Shown one piece after another: positions 17,238-27,258 of a stretch of 64,000 nucleotides of DNA (positions are counted from its first letter, which is position 1; every line of letters starts with the position of its first letter). The stretch lies in assembly GCA_020072645.1 (NCBI GenBank), contig JAIQGK010000006.1:186001-250000 (forward strand). Reading direction: 5' to 3'. The notes beneath the pieces are model-generated. The model did not search any database and was not told the DNA's origin. It worked only from the letters and a program-made list of their open reading frames with translations. The translations under genes and the position numbers were made by a program. The DNA comes from Terriglobia bacterium. Its GTDB lineage: Bacteria > Acidobacteriota > Terriglobia > Terriglobales > Acidobacteriaceae.

Positions 17238-17594
17238 TCAAATGGATTTTGACTTCCTCGGTTTTTTCTTCCGGGCATTCCTACGTGGCTCGCCTGGAGG
17301 TTTCTTTGACTGTACCCACTCCCCAAATGCCTGCCGCTCGGCTTCGGGTTTTTTCAGGTTCCCCTCGTACTCCAGGATCGCAGCCCGCTCTGCAACGGTC
17401 TCGCGTTCGTCGTCCGGAATTGCGTCTAGGCAGCTCTCAACGATTGGACCTACTCGGGGCGTTTTAGACGCACGGAATGATTCCAGAGCAATGTCGGCAT
17501 AAGCATACAGTTCCTGCCGAAGTTGCTCTAGCTCTGCGTCTGTCAATTTGCAATCAATGCCGAGAAGAGATCGGCACCTTTGCAAAGTCAGCAC
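17238..17594 (-). CDS. Hypothetical protein at the head of the integrase operon
   Basis: 118 residues, mostly helical: CKLTDAELEQLRQELYAYADIALESF, then an acidic region (DAIPDDERETVAERAAI) and a strongly basic C-terminus (RRNARKKKPRKSKSI). I do not recognise a family. It is co-directional with the HTH gene (36 nt gap) and the recombinase, forming a three-gene integration module. Confidence 0.65.
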   Translation of the reverse strand: MLTLQRCRSLLGIDCKLTDAELEQLRQELYAYADIALESFRASKTPRVGPIVESCLDAIPDDERETVAERAAILEYEGNLKKPEAERQAFGEWVQSKKPPGEPRRNARKKKPRKSKSI

Positions 17595-18305
17595 GGCTCT
17601 CCTGGAGAGAATCGTGACATTTGAATCGGACCCATGACAACGTCAACAAACGAATAATTACGCGCTATCTAAAACGAGGGCCAACCCGCTCGAACGCGGG
17701 AACCGGATTGAAACCATCAGAATGTTTGGAAATGTCAGGTATAAGAATCGGATTTTTGGGCGTTTTACCACATCCCTAGGCACGATGAATGCCTAGCTGG
17801 TCAACCGCTTTAACGTGCGGGCTACGTTTCCGGTCGGTTCCACTTTACTTCTCAAGGCCGCCGTTCCGCATTATGTTTAACCGGTTGCGGAGAACCAATT
17901 TTTCATGGTGTTTTCTTCTGCCCTACCTGCCTAGCGGACGATACACGAGGGGCTTTGGTAGACTTCAACACCCCGTAAGCGCCGATGCTTCGCCGTGCGG
18001 TCGATCAAAGCCGCTGTTTCCGTCATACACATAAGCTCCTTGAATCGCCTACCCCTGGGATCAAGAAGGACGGGGGAACAACGCCTTTCCGCAACGATAA
18101 GATTTTGGGTCTTTCCACCTCGCAGTGCCCTGGAAGTCGCCGGGTTGGGCTACGAAGCTAGATTCAGCATAGGAGAAAATCTGGCGACACTCAAGTAAAA
18201 AATGAGCCCGACCGATATCTAAAATTCTGTCGTCTTTTGGAGTCATTCGGTGCAAGGTGTAAGCTATCCGGTCTCAACATTGTTCAACAGCCCGGAGTCT
18301 CCTGA
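17595..18305. other. Long non-coding stretch between integrase operon and type III RM operon
   Basis: About 710 nt with no convincing reading frame. It contains small perfect hairpins, such as CTAGGCA (17776-17782) with TGCCTAG (17790-17796), and a CCCGC/GCGGG stem near 17678-17694. It separates two divergent operons, so promoters for both must lie here; I could not assign a clear -35/-10 pair. A structured RNA is possible but not demonstrated. Confidence 0.5.
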
Positions 18306-21059
18306 ATGCCACGCAAGAGCACGACGCCCGCGCGCAGCAAGTCTGCCAAGAGTTACAAGCACCCTGAATCTGAAAGCCCCATGCGGCCCGAGGTCGGGAC
18401 GCAGGCGCAATTCAAGAAGAAGAAAGCGCCGCAAAAGTACCGTTACGATGATTCCCTCGCTCCGTCGCTGGAATGGGACGGGCAGAATCCCGCCCGAGAG
18501 CGAGGCGAGACAAGGATCGCCAGAGCTGAGGCAGAACTCAGCGAGGCCCGAAAGAAGCTCAACGGAAAGCCGGAGGCGAAAGAGGCTGCCGCGCATGTCT
18601 CTGCCGCTCAAAAGGCCGTCGCTGAACTGAAGGCCATGAGCAAGCCCTTCCTGAATTGGGCAGGGAAGGCCGAGCGGCTCTCTTTTGACGTTCCCACGCT
18701 GCCCTTGTTCATTCACGAGCGGCTTTCTACCAAGGCGATTCTGGACACGCTGAAGGGCCACAAGCGAGATAAGCAAACAGACTTGTTCGACCTCTTCGGC
18801 GATCCTCAGCACTCAATCACAGATCAAGTCCTCCGAGCGTACGAACATAAAGACAAATGGGTCAATCGCATGATCCTGGGCGACTCGCTCGTCGTAATGA
18901 ATTCTCTTTTGCGCTACGAGAATCTCGGCGGACAGGTGCAGATGATCTATATCGACCCGCCGTATGGAGTGAAGTTCGGCTCAAACTTCCAGCCGTTTGT
19001 ACGTAATCGAGATGTTAGCCACAACGACGACGATGATATGACTCGCGAACCTGAAATGGTCCAAGCCTATCGAGATACTTGGGAGTTGGGGCTGCACTCG
19101 TATCTAGCGTATCTGCGTGACCGATTTCTTCTGGCCCGTGATTTGCTTTCCATAAGTGGCAGTATCTTTGTCCAGATCAGTGACGAAAACCTTCACCACT
19201 TGCGTGAGTTGCTTGATGAGATATTTGGAAGTGAGAATTTTTGCTCTGTCATAAGCATTAAGAAGACCAGCGGACTTGGCGCTACATTGCTTCAGAGTAC
19301 CCAGGATTTCTTACTCTGGTATGCCAAGGACAAGAGTCACGTAAAGTTCCACCGGCTATTTGCTGATAAAGCCGAAGCCGCCGAAGGTGACTCACATTAC
19401 ACCAGCGATGAATCAGGACGCTTGTACACCCTCAGCGATCTCACAGCACAGAACAACAACGTCCGGTCTTGTCTGTACGACTTCACGTTTGAAGGGCAAG
19501 TCTTCCACCTGCCAAGAGGCAGGCAGTGGAAAACAACCGAAGAGGGGATGAAACGTTTGGTAGAGGCGAAGCGAGTCGTCGCGTCTGGAAATTCGATCCG
19601 ATATAAACGATTTCTCGATGATTTCGCGATGAGTCCAATTACTGATACCTGGCATGACATAGGCGGCAGTGTCCAGAGTCGCTCTGATCCAAAAATTTAT
19701 GTGGTGCAAACTGGTACGACCATCGTCCAGCGTTGTTTGCTAATGACAACCGATCCCGGCGAGTTGGTCCTCGATCCGACTTGCGGGAGTGGTACCACAG
19801 CATATTGCGCAGAAATGTGGGGAAGACGTTGGCTCACTATTGATACGAGTCGGGTACCCCTTGCCCTCGCACGCCAGCGTTTGCTCACCGCAACTTTTCA
19901 TTGGTGGGAATTAACCGATGAAAGCCGAGGCCCCACTGCTGGCTTTCGCTATGAACGTAAGCAAAATCGAAAAGGAGAACACATTGGCGGTATTGTGCCG
20001 CACATAACCCTTGAGTCATTTGCGAAAGATGAACCAGCCGAGGAAGAGGTCATAGTTGATCGACCGGAAGTATTTACAAATATCACGCGGGTTACCGGCC
20101 CGTTCTGCGTCGAGGGCACTATTCCCACTCCCATTGATTGGGAACAGACGAGCGCAAGCTCTTCAGAGACCGATGCGGACCTCTCTTTTGTTGACCGCAT
20201 GATGGAAATTTTGCGGAAATCGCCTGTTCTAAGGTTGGAAGGAAATCGCACTGTAACGCTCAAGAACATCCGTCCACCGGCAAAGAGCCTCTCCCTTTCT
20301 GCCGAGGCCACGCTTAACGGCAGCAATGGAAACGGAAAATCTAAGTCCCTGCCGGAAGCAGTACAGGAAGCAGCCGAAGCCAGCGGCAAGTCATTGCCAT
20401 TCTCACAGAAGACTGTCGCCCTGGTCTTCGGCCCGGAAAATGGAGCAGTGAGCGAGAAGCTCGCATACGAAGCCGCACGGGAAGCCCGCGCTAAAGATTA
20501 TTTCCATCTATACGTGATTGGCTTCGCGATCCAGCCAAACGCACGGCAGCTAATCGAGAAATGCGACGAGGTGGTCGGGATTTCCGCGACCTACATTCAG
20601 GCGACGCCCGACCTGATGATGGGCGACCTGCTCAAGAACATGCGTTCAAGCCAGGTCTTCAGCGTCTGCGGTATGCCTGAGGCTGAATTGCGTCGCGTTA
20701 AACCTCAGAGCAAGGACGACGCGCCGAAATATGAAGTGCAGCTTCTCGGGATGGACGTATTCGACCCTGCGACGATGGAGGTCATTCATCGAAAGGGGGA
20801 AGAGGTCCCGGCATGGTTCCTGGACACGGATTACAACGGCCTCTGCTTTCATGTCTCCCAAGCTTTCTTCCCACGTACCGGCGCATGGGAGAGCCTGAAA
20901 AAAGCTCTCAAGGGAGAATACGAGGAATCCGTCTGGGACCATCTTGCAGGAACCACGAGCACACCTTTTGAAGCCGGAGACCAAATTGCCGTAAAGGTTA
21001 TTGACGACCGAGGGAATGAATTGTTGATCGTGAAAGCTCTGAGCGAGGCAAAGAGATGA
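18306..21059 (+). CDS. Type III restriction-modification DNA methyltransferase (Mod)
   Basis: 917 residues, an N6-adenine methyltransferase of the beta class. The catalytic motif DPPY is at 217-220 (MIYIDPPYGVKFG) and the AdoMet-binding motif LDPTCGSGTTA begins near D490, in the order expected for type III Mod. A lysine-rich leader and a coiled region precede it, and the target-recognition region lies between and after the motifs. The protein is longer than typical Mod (600-700 residues) because of a C-terminal region of about 350 residues after the methylase core. GGAG lies shortly upstream of the ATG. It overlaps res by 4 nt. Confidence 0.93.
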   Translation: MPRKSTTPARSKSAKSYKHPESESPMRPEVGTQAQFKKKKAPQKYRYDDSLAPSLEWDGQNPARERGETRIARAEAELSEARKKLNGKPEAKEAAAHVSAAQKAVAELKAMSKPFLNWAGKAERLSFDVPTLPLFIHERLSTKAILDTLKGHKRDKQTDLFDLFGDPQHSITDQVLRAYEHKDKWVNRMILGDSLVVMNSLLRYENLGGQVQMIYIDPPYGVKFGSNFQPFVRNRDVSHNDDDDMTREPEMVQAYRDTWELGLHSYLAYLRDRFLLARDLLSISGSIFVQISDENLHHLRELLDEIFGSENFCSVISIKKTSGLGATLLQSTQDFLLWYAKDKSHVKFHRLFADKAEAAEGDSHYTSDESGRLYTLSDLTAQNNNVRSCLYDFTFEGQVFHLPRGRQWKTTEEGMKRLVEAKRVVASGNSIRYKRFLDDFAMSPITDTWHDIGGSVQSRSDPKIYVVQTGTTIVQRCLLMTTDPGELVLDPTCGSGTTAYCAEMWGRRWLTIDTSRVPLALARQRLLTATFHWWELTDESRGPTAGFRYERKQNRKGEHIGGIVPHITLESFAKDEPAEEEVIVDRPEVFTNITRVTGPFCVEGTIPTPIDWEQTSASSSETDADLSFVDRMMEILRKSPVLRLEGNRTVTLKNIRPPAKSLSLSAEATLNGSNGNGKSKSLPEAVQEAAEASGKSLPFSQKTVALVFGPENGAVSEKLAYEAAREARAKDYFHLYVIGFAIQPNARQLIEKCDEVVGISATYIQATPDLMMGDLLKNMRSSQVFSVCGMPEAELRRVKPQSKDDAPKYEVQLLGMDVFDPATMEVIHRKGEEVPAWFLDTDYNGLCFHVSQAFFPRTGAWESLKKALKGEYEESVWDHLAGTTSTPFEAGDQIAVKVIDDRGNELLIVKALSEAKR

Positions 21060-24000
21060 GCGGCTACACAGCGCCTGAAGTTGACGAGCCAATTCTCAAT
21101 ACGCCGTTTGAGAAGCCGCTGCGCTACTGGTATATCCAGGAAGGCGAGCCGCCGGTCAAACGCGAAGGCAAGCGCCGGCCAGCGATTGTGTTTCCGCCTC
21201 GCGACCAGCGAGAGCCTTGGCAGACCGATGAAAAATTGCTCAAGGTCTCTCAGGAATATCCCTCGGGGTACGATCTCGCTCTCGTCAATCTAGTTCGCGA
21301 GCGCGTGGAGAACTGGCAGTCGCAAGGTTGTCCTGGAGTGACTCGCACGACGCTTGAACTGATCCAGTGGTGGACACGCGACGGAAGAGAGAAGCGGCTC
21401 TTCTTCGCGCAATTGGAAGCCGCTCTCACAATCATTTTTCTGACCGAAGCGAGAGCCGATTTTCTTCAAGGAATTTCAATACCTCGCGACGAGCCGAGCG
21501 ACGACCGAAAGGCCGAAGGCTATACCGGCTTTCAGCGATACGCCTGCAAGATGGCGACCGGCAGCGGCAAGACTACGGTAATGGGGATGCTTACGGCCTG
21601 GAGCATTCTCAATAAGGTGAACAATCGCAGCGACGCGAGGTTCTCAGACGTGGTCCTTGCTGTTTGTCCAAATGTGACAATCCGGGACCGTCTACAAGAG
21701 CTAAATCCCGAGAGGGGCGAAGCGAGTATCTATCTCAGCCGTGATCTTGTCCCGCCTCATCTCATGCCTTCACTTACACAGGGCAAAGTCCTGGTCACGA
21801 ACTGGCATATCTTTGAACCGCAAACCACGCAAACCGGAGGGGTCGGCGGAAAGGTAATAAAGGCTGGCGTTCCTGTCTGGAGCAAGGAAAAAATCCTCAT
21901 CGGTAGGAAGACTCAGACCGCACGGGGAAAGCGTTATTTCACCTTGGCCGCTCTCGAAGCAATGAAAGCTCAGGGCAAAGTGGACGTGGTTCCCGGCAGC
22001 GAAGAATACGACGAGACCGGCAATTTAGTAAAAGTCGAAATAGGTACGCTGCGGTACGTTGAGAGCGACACATCCGTCATCAATCGTGTGATTGGTCGCG
22101 AGGTTGGCGGCAAACAGAACATCCTTGTTCTGAATGACGAAGCTCATCATGCGTATAGACTTAGACGCGACGAGCCGCAAACCGGAGAAGAGGACGAATT
22201 CGGCGAAACGGAAGAGGCTGACGAGTTTTTCCGCGAGGCCACCGTGTGGATTGATGGCCTCGACAAGATCCAAAAGCTACGCGGCATCAATGTCTGCATA
22301 GACCTCTCAGCAACGCCTTATTTCCTTGGGCGAGTCGGCCAGGAAACAAATAAACCATTTCCCTGGGTCGTGAGTGACTTCGGCCTGATTGACGCCATAG
22401 AAGCCGGACTAGTGAAAATTCCACAACTCGCGGTACGCGACACGACCGGCGCTGAGATACCGGGCTATTTCAATATCTGGCAATGGATTCTGCCGCAACT
22501 GACTCCAGCCGAGCGAGGCGGAAAGAAGGGAAGCCCGAAGCCGGAAGCCATCCTCAAGTTTGCTCATCACCCGATTGCGATCCTAGGCGCGAAATGGGAA
22601 AAGGAACGCGAGGAATGGAAAAAAGAGGGAGTGGACCCGCGTCCCCCAGTTTTCATTCTGGTTTGCAAGAATACGGCAATCGCGAAAGTAATTTATGAGT
22701 GGCTGGCGAATGACGCTGAGCCTGTCGGAATTCCCCCTGCAAAAATAGACGGCTTTCGCAACAAGAACGGTCAGATCAATACCATTCGCGTCGATTCCAA
22801 AGTCGTGCATGAGACCGATACGGGAGAAGCGAAGAGCGACGAATCGCGATGGATGCGAATCACTCTCGACACGGTGGGCAAAATGGATTGGACCCGCGAC
22901 CGGCAGGGAAGGGCGATCTACCCCGAGGGATTTGAAGAACTGGCAAAGAAACTTGAGCGCCCGTTGCATCCTCCCGGACGAGATATTCGCTGCATAGTAA
23001 GCGTCGGAATGCTTACCGAGGGCTGGGACTGCAATACCGTGACTCAGATCGTCGGTTTGCGTCCTTTCATGTCGCAATTGCTCTGCGAACAAGTAGTCGG
23101 ACGCGGACTTCGCCGAGCTAGTTACGAAATCCGCGAAGACGGGAAATTCACGGAAGAAGTCGCTCAGGTCTTCGGAGTGCCTTTTGAGGTTATTCCGTTC
23201 AAAGCTAGCAAGACCGGAACATCAGCCCCAAGAGTTAAGCGGTTTCACGTTCATGCTTTGCCTCAGCGGGCAGAGTTTGAAATCAGATTTCCTCGCGTTG
23301 AAGGTTACACTCAGGCGATTCGTAACAAAGTAACTGTGGACTGGACCAGTGTTCCCAAACTCGTCCTTCAACCTGACCGTATTCCGCCCGAAGTCCAGAT
23401 GAAGGGGCTGAGTGTCAATAACAAAGGGCGATTGTCGCTAATGGGACCGGGACGAATCAGCGACGCATCTTTACAGGAATTTCGCGCTAACCGCAGATTG
23501 CAGGAACTCGTTTTTGATCTGGCAAAGGCATTTACCCGCGACTGTCTCGCGCAGCCACAATGCATAATTCCGAGTCACGTCCTATTCCCGCAACTCGTCC
23601 AGATCGTTTCTCGGTACCTGCAAGCGAGAGTCGAAGTGCGTCCACCGGCAGACCTGAAAGACCTCTTCCTCGCTCCTTATTACGGCTGGCTGGTCGAAAT
23701 TCTGCTGGAAGCCCTGCGGCCCGACACCTCAGCCGGAGAAGCGCCGGAGATTCCACGATATGAATCCACTCGCGGCCCTGGTTCAACCGCAGACGTGGAT
23801 TACTGGACGAGCCGCGATCCTGTCGAAGTGCTTCGCAGTCACGTCAATTACGTGGTTCCCGATACCAAGAGATGGGAGCAGTCTGCCGCTTACTACATTG
23901 ACAAACATCCGGCAGTGCATTCATTCGTCAAAAACGCGGGACTCGGCTTCGCCATTCCGTACCTGTACAACGGCCAAATGCACGATTACATGCCGGACTT

Positions 24001-24211
24001 CATCGTTCGCCTGAAAAGCGACTCGCCCGTTCACATGATCTTGGAAACCAAGGGATACGACCCCCTGGAGGAAGTGAAGAAAGACGCGGCAAACCGCTGG
24101 GTTTCGGCTGTGAATGCTGAGGGAAGCTATGGAAAATGGTTTTATCGTGTCGTGAAAAAGACTACCGATGTTTCAGGGACGCTTTCTGAGCAGCAAATTG
24201 AAAGCGCTTAG
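21056..24211 (+). CDS. Type III restriction enzyme, Res (DEAD/DEAH helicase-nuclease)
   Basis: 1051 residues. A superfamily 2 motor: Walker A MATGSGKTT (from about residue 166), a DEAH-type motif NDEAHHAYR (D361), SATPYF (motif III), and motif VI-like QVVGRGLRR. The C-terminal PD-(D/E)xK nuclease reads DYMPDFIVRL ... ILETKGYD (D about 981, E/K about 997-999). Res cleaves DNA after translocation from two unmethylated sites together with Mod. The start ATGA overlaps the mod stop. The protein is intact, with no frameshift. Confidence 0.93.
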   Translation: MSGYTAPEVDEPILNTPFEKPLRYWYIQEGEPPVKREGKRRPAIVFPPRDQREPWQTDEKLLKVSQEYPSGYDLALVNLVRERVENWQSQGCPGVTRTTLELIQWWTRDGREKRLFFAQLEAALTIIFLTEARADFLQGISIPRDEPSDDRKAEGYTGFQRYACKMATGSGKTTVMGMLTAWSILNKVNNRSDARFSDVVLAVCPNVTIRDRLQELNPERGEASIYLSRDLVPPHLMPSLTQGKVLVTNWHIFEPQTTQTGGVGGKVIKAGVPVWSKEKILIGRKTQTARGKRYFTLAALEAMKAQGKVDVVPGSEEYDETGNLVKVEIGTLRYVESDTSVINRVIGREVGGKQNILVLNDEAHHAYRLRRDEPQTGEEDEFGETEEADEFFREATVWIDGLDKIQKLRGINVCIDLSATPYFLGRVGQETNKPFPWVVSDFGLIDAIEAGLVKIPQLAVRDTTGAEIPGYFNIWQWILPQLTPAERGGKKGSPKPEAILKFAHHPIAILGAKWEKEREEWKKEGVDPRPPVFILVCKNTAIAKVIYEWLANDAEPVGIPPAKIDGFRNKNGQINTIRVDSKVVHETDTGEAKSDESRWMRITLDTVGKMDWTRDRQGRAIYPEGFEELAKKLERPLHPPGRDIRCIVSVGMLTEGWDCNTVTQIVGLRPFMSQLLCEQVVGRGLRRASYEIREDGKFTEEVAQVFGVPFEVIPFKASKTGTSAPRVKRFHVHALPQRAEFEIRFPRVEGYTQAIRNKVTVDWTSVPKLVLQPDRIPPEVQMKGLSVNNKGRLSLMGPGRISDASLQEFRANRRLQELVFDLAKAFTRDCLAQPQCIIPSHVLFPQLVQIVSRYLQARVEVRPPADLKDLFLAPYYGWLVEILLEALRPDTSAGEAPEIPRYESTRGPGSTADVDYWTSRDPVEVLRSHVNYVVPDTKRWEQSAAYYIDKHPAVHSFVKNAGLGFAIPYLYNGQMHDYMPDFIVRLKSDSPVHMILETKGYDPLEEVKKDAANRWVSAVNAEGSYGKWFYRVVKKTTDVSGTLSEQQIESA

Positions 24212-24219
24212 GACGAGAA

Positions 24220-25332
24220 ATGGCTTCAATTCGCCAAATCCGCGGAGCACTACTAGAAGAGATTATCCTGTTTTTGCTCGAACACTCGGGATACAGAATT
24301 GTGCTCCTCGGCGAAGAAGGGACTCACGACGGTCGGGCTGGGCTGGAAGTAGAAGGACGAGGTTCTCGCCATCAAATTGATGCTCTTGCTACGCCACTGC
24401 ACGCCCAAGCTTTTGTTTATCCCATCCGGCTCATCGTGGAAGCAAAATGCGAAATCAAGCCGGTACGATTAGGGACGATCCGTTCTGTGGTCGGAACCGT
24501 AGCTGACATTAATCAAAACTACTTTTCTGCGCCGGTCAGACGTGGAAAGAGCGTCAGAATGCAACGCTTCAACTATCATGCGGCAATGTTTGCAGCAAAC
24601 GGCTACTCAGACAACACGGAACGATTTGCGATGGCCCATCAAGTGTTCTTGATTGATTATTCGCATGTTGCCAGCATGAGACCTGTTGTCGATGCTCTAT
24701 TTGAGCTGGACATTGACGACATTGGGGAACTCGCTGAGAACGGGAGAAGGCTCGGACTGACGGAGATTCGCCTTGGATTTAGGGCACTATTGCGAACACG
24801 GGAGGTCCAAGCTGCTGAAGAAATATTTTCGCTTCGAGGCACAGCCAAGATTCAAGAACGGCTCTTGCCTGCACTCCAGCAACTTCGCGGCTCCTATTAC
24901 GGCATGATAGAGAGTATTTACCCTGTTCATCTAGTTTCGCGCAGGCCGATACCGACACGATTAATTCGCGAACAGGGAGAAATTCCCTGTGAGATTCGAG
25001 TAAGTGACGACGATCAAACCTGGGCATTCGAGCCTTCGCGGATTCCACCAAATTCACCCGATTTCTTCCGCTTAGAATTCTCAATTCCCGATTTCATTGC
25101 TGACATGCTAAATGTCACTACCGGACCGGAAGGCAGGCGAATTCCTGGTTGGCGACATCTCGTAAACATCAAACGCGAGTACATGCGTTACATTGACGTT
25201 ACAGCCGTGTTGGATGGTCGCTTACTTGGTTTCAAATTAACTTTAGACGAAGATTGGCTTAACCAGTATGCGGAGAACCGGGAGAGGCTAGCGCGTCGGG
25301 CGAGACGGAACCGTGAATTTATGGAAGAGTAA
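24220..25332 (+). CDS. Restriction-endonuclease-like protein accompanying the type III RM genes
   Basis: 370 residues. The N-terminal 80 residues look like an Mrr/PD-(D/E)xK nuclease core: helix LLEEIILFLLEHSGY, then RHQIDALA (acidic residue) and RLIVEAKCE (E-x-K). The remainder is alpha/beta with no family I recognise. It starts 8 nt after res and reads as the third gene of the operon, so it is probably an accessory nuclease or a regulator of the system. Catalysis is inferred from motif spacing only. Confidence 0.7.
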   Translation: MASIRQIRGALLEEIILFLLEHSGYRIVLLGEEGTHDGRAGLEVEGRGSRHQIDALATPLHAQAFVYPIRLIVEAKCEIKPVRLGTIRSVVGTVADINQNYFSAPVRRGKSVRMQRFNYHAAMFAANGYSDNTERFAMAHQVFLIDYSHVASMRPVVDALFELDIDDIGELAENGRRLGLTEIRLGFRALLRTREVQAAEEIFSLRGTAKIQERLLPALQQLRGSYYGMIESIYPVHLVSRRPIPTRLIREQGEIPCEIRVSDDDQTWAFEPSRIPPNSPDFFRLEFSIPDFIADMLNVTTGPEGRRIPGWRHLVNIKREYMRYIDVTAVLDGRLLGFKLTLDEDWLNQYAENRERLARRARRNREFMEE

Positions 25333-25381
25333 GTGGCCATTGAAACAGCAAGCCTTTTGGCGGGGTGAGAATCAGCGCTTT

Positions 25382-27109
25382 TCACTGATACATTGCAAAC
25401 AAAGAAGCGATTTCGTTCACATATGACTCTTTTCGCACGACGGCATCCCAAAGCGCATTCAGAACTGCAGTTGGTGCCGCATCAGGCACTCTACCATTCT
25501 GGAGAGCTTCTTTCACTTTGGTTTTGGCGTCATCATGTTCAGTGACTGTGTACGGTCGGGGAACCAAGGCTTGAATATCGCGGCTTAAGGTGTTACCGAT
25601 TGTTTCGTCTCCCACTGTCAGGAGCTTAGATTGGAACGGAACATCAAACCCCCTGGCTTTTAGAAATGCAAGACAGCAGCGTAATCTATTAGCAAATGGA
25701 GGGTGCGTCTGCGTGCCCTTGCGGCGCGACTCGCTCAAAGTGCCGGTTGCGAACCTTGCCATGGCATAAAGAAATGCCGGTCCAGCAATCAGCGCTGCAA
25801 CGCAATCGGCAAGGAGCTCAAGTGCCCACGCACGGGCCATTTCAGCCTCCTGCATTTTGCTAGGCAAATCATCTTCGGCCATCTGGCTAATTTCCTCGAT
25901 AGTTGTCGTGAGTGAATCTTTTTCCGCACGGTATTTGCGATCGGCCAATTTCTCAACGAGTAGAGAGTGATCGAGAACCAGATGAGCTATTTCGTGTGCA
26001 AGCACCGGCAGAGCCCCCAATCGCAATCGGAATTGAACTGGTATCGTGGCAAGCACCGTTTTTTCAAAAGTGTCCGACCAGTCCGTAGAATATCTAACAA
26101 AAAAAGGATCGTTATGGATGGTAAACGCGTCCGCAATGACAGGAATAACTTTCGTTCTAGCAATTCCGGACCTACTTACAAATTCCTCCGCGAGATTTCT
26201 GGCAGCTCGCAAGAAAAAAGGAGCAACCGCCTCCGAATAAGAGGCAGTCTCGGCGACGGGTTCTGTCAACAAGTTTTTCGGTGAGGCGTATTGATTGGCT
26301 TGTCGAATGAGTCTATCGAAATTACTTGAAAAGGCATTAATCTGAGCGCTCAAATTATCTACCAACCCTAGAGCAATGGCTTGTTCGCGTCGATCATCCG
26401 CAAAGACCTCTAGAAACTCTCGCAGAGTCTCTCTGTTTTTCATGATCGTATTCTCGATGACTCGTAACTCCTGCGGCGGAGTGCCGCCTACAGAATGTCG
26501 CCAAACCGTGCCGAGCGTCTTTAACTGTTCGGCGATTACTGCGGAACTGCTATTTAAGACTTCTCTTATTTGCGCATTTAAAGGGTCATAAGCTCCTTGA
26601 CTCGGTTTGCGGGGTTCTCGTAGCGATAAAACTTCATGGCAGCACACGAGACCTGTGAGAGGGCGAGGTAACTGTTGGTGCTTCCGAAATAGTTGGAGTC
26701 CTTCCGCGCTCGGCAAAATTCCACAAATCAAATTCGGTGCCACTGCGCAAAAAATGTTCCCAAGCTCCTCGTCGGCATTTAACAGGCCACTTTTCTTTGG
26801 ATCACTTGCGTCATAGAAGAGATATGCGTCTCTCTTTGGAGGGACCAGAGCTGAACCCTCCAGAATTCCCGCAATCACGGATGAGCCGTCGATCATCTCA
26901 TGGGCTTTGTGTAACCAAGCCTGCACGGGTTCAGCATGTTGTTCACCCACAGCAATGGCCACTGTTACTTCGGGGGATGCATACACCCAAACAGACAGCC
27001 CTTCGACGGGAGAAAGACTAGAAAGGACTGTCTCTGACTGTGATACGCGGGAAAAGAACAGGCCAGCGTAGCTGTCCGCGAAATGTAGGTGAGTTAGCAC
27101 AATTGTCAA
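25382..27109 (-). CDS. Zincin-type metalloprotease-like protein of unknown function
   Basis: 575 residues. The central region has a zinc-protease motif VLAHEIAHLVLDH (HExxH near residue 370), followed about 60 residues later by ALELLADCVAALIAG, which supplies a glutamate/aspartate as the likely third ligand, in the manner of gluzincins. The N-terminal 350 residues are alpha/beta then helical. No signal peptide or TM segment is visible, so it is cytosolic. It converges on the RM operon and diverges from the membrane protein gene at 27259. A protease role in a conflict system is inference. Confidence 0.72.
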   Translation of the reverse strand: MTIVLTHLHFADSYAGLFFSRVSQSETVLSSLSPVEGLSVWVYASPEVTVAIAVGEQHAEPVQAWLHKAHEMIDGSSVIAGILEGSALVPPKRDAYLFYDASDPKKSGLLNADEELGNIFCAVAPNLICGILPSAEGLQLFRKHQQLPRPLTGLVCCHEVLSLREPRKPSQGAYDPLNAQIREVLNSSSAVIAEQLKTLGTVWRHSVGGTPPQELRVIENTIMKNRETLREFLEVFADDRREQAIALGLVDNLSAQINAFSSNFDRLIRQANQYASPKNLLTEPVAETASYSEAVAPFFLRAARNLAEEFVSRSGIARTKVIPVIADAFTIHNDPFFVRYSTDWSDTFEKTVLATIPVQFRLRLGALPVLAHEIAHLVLDHSLLVEKLADRKYRAEKDSLTTTIEEISQMAEDDLPSKMQEAEMARAWALELLADCVAALIAGPAFLYAMARFATGTLSESRRKGTQTHPPFANRLRCCLAFLKARGFDVPFQSKLLTVGDETIGNTLSRDIQALVPRPYTVTEHDDAKTKVKEALQNGRVPDAAPTAVLNALWDAVVRKESYVNEIASLFAMYQ

Positions 27110-27258
27110 CTCGAAAGGTGTCCAATATGGTACTCGAAATCGCGAGCGCTTGGAGCGTCGGTTCTGCTGTCTAAGAATCTCTTCAGTAAGTTGTGAAATT
27201 GTTAACCCGAATCTGCCCGCGTGCTAAGATTCCCGATGTTCTACGGCATCGGAAGACA

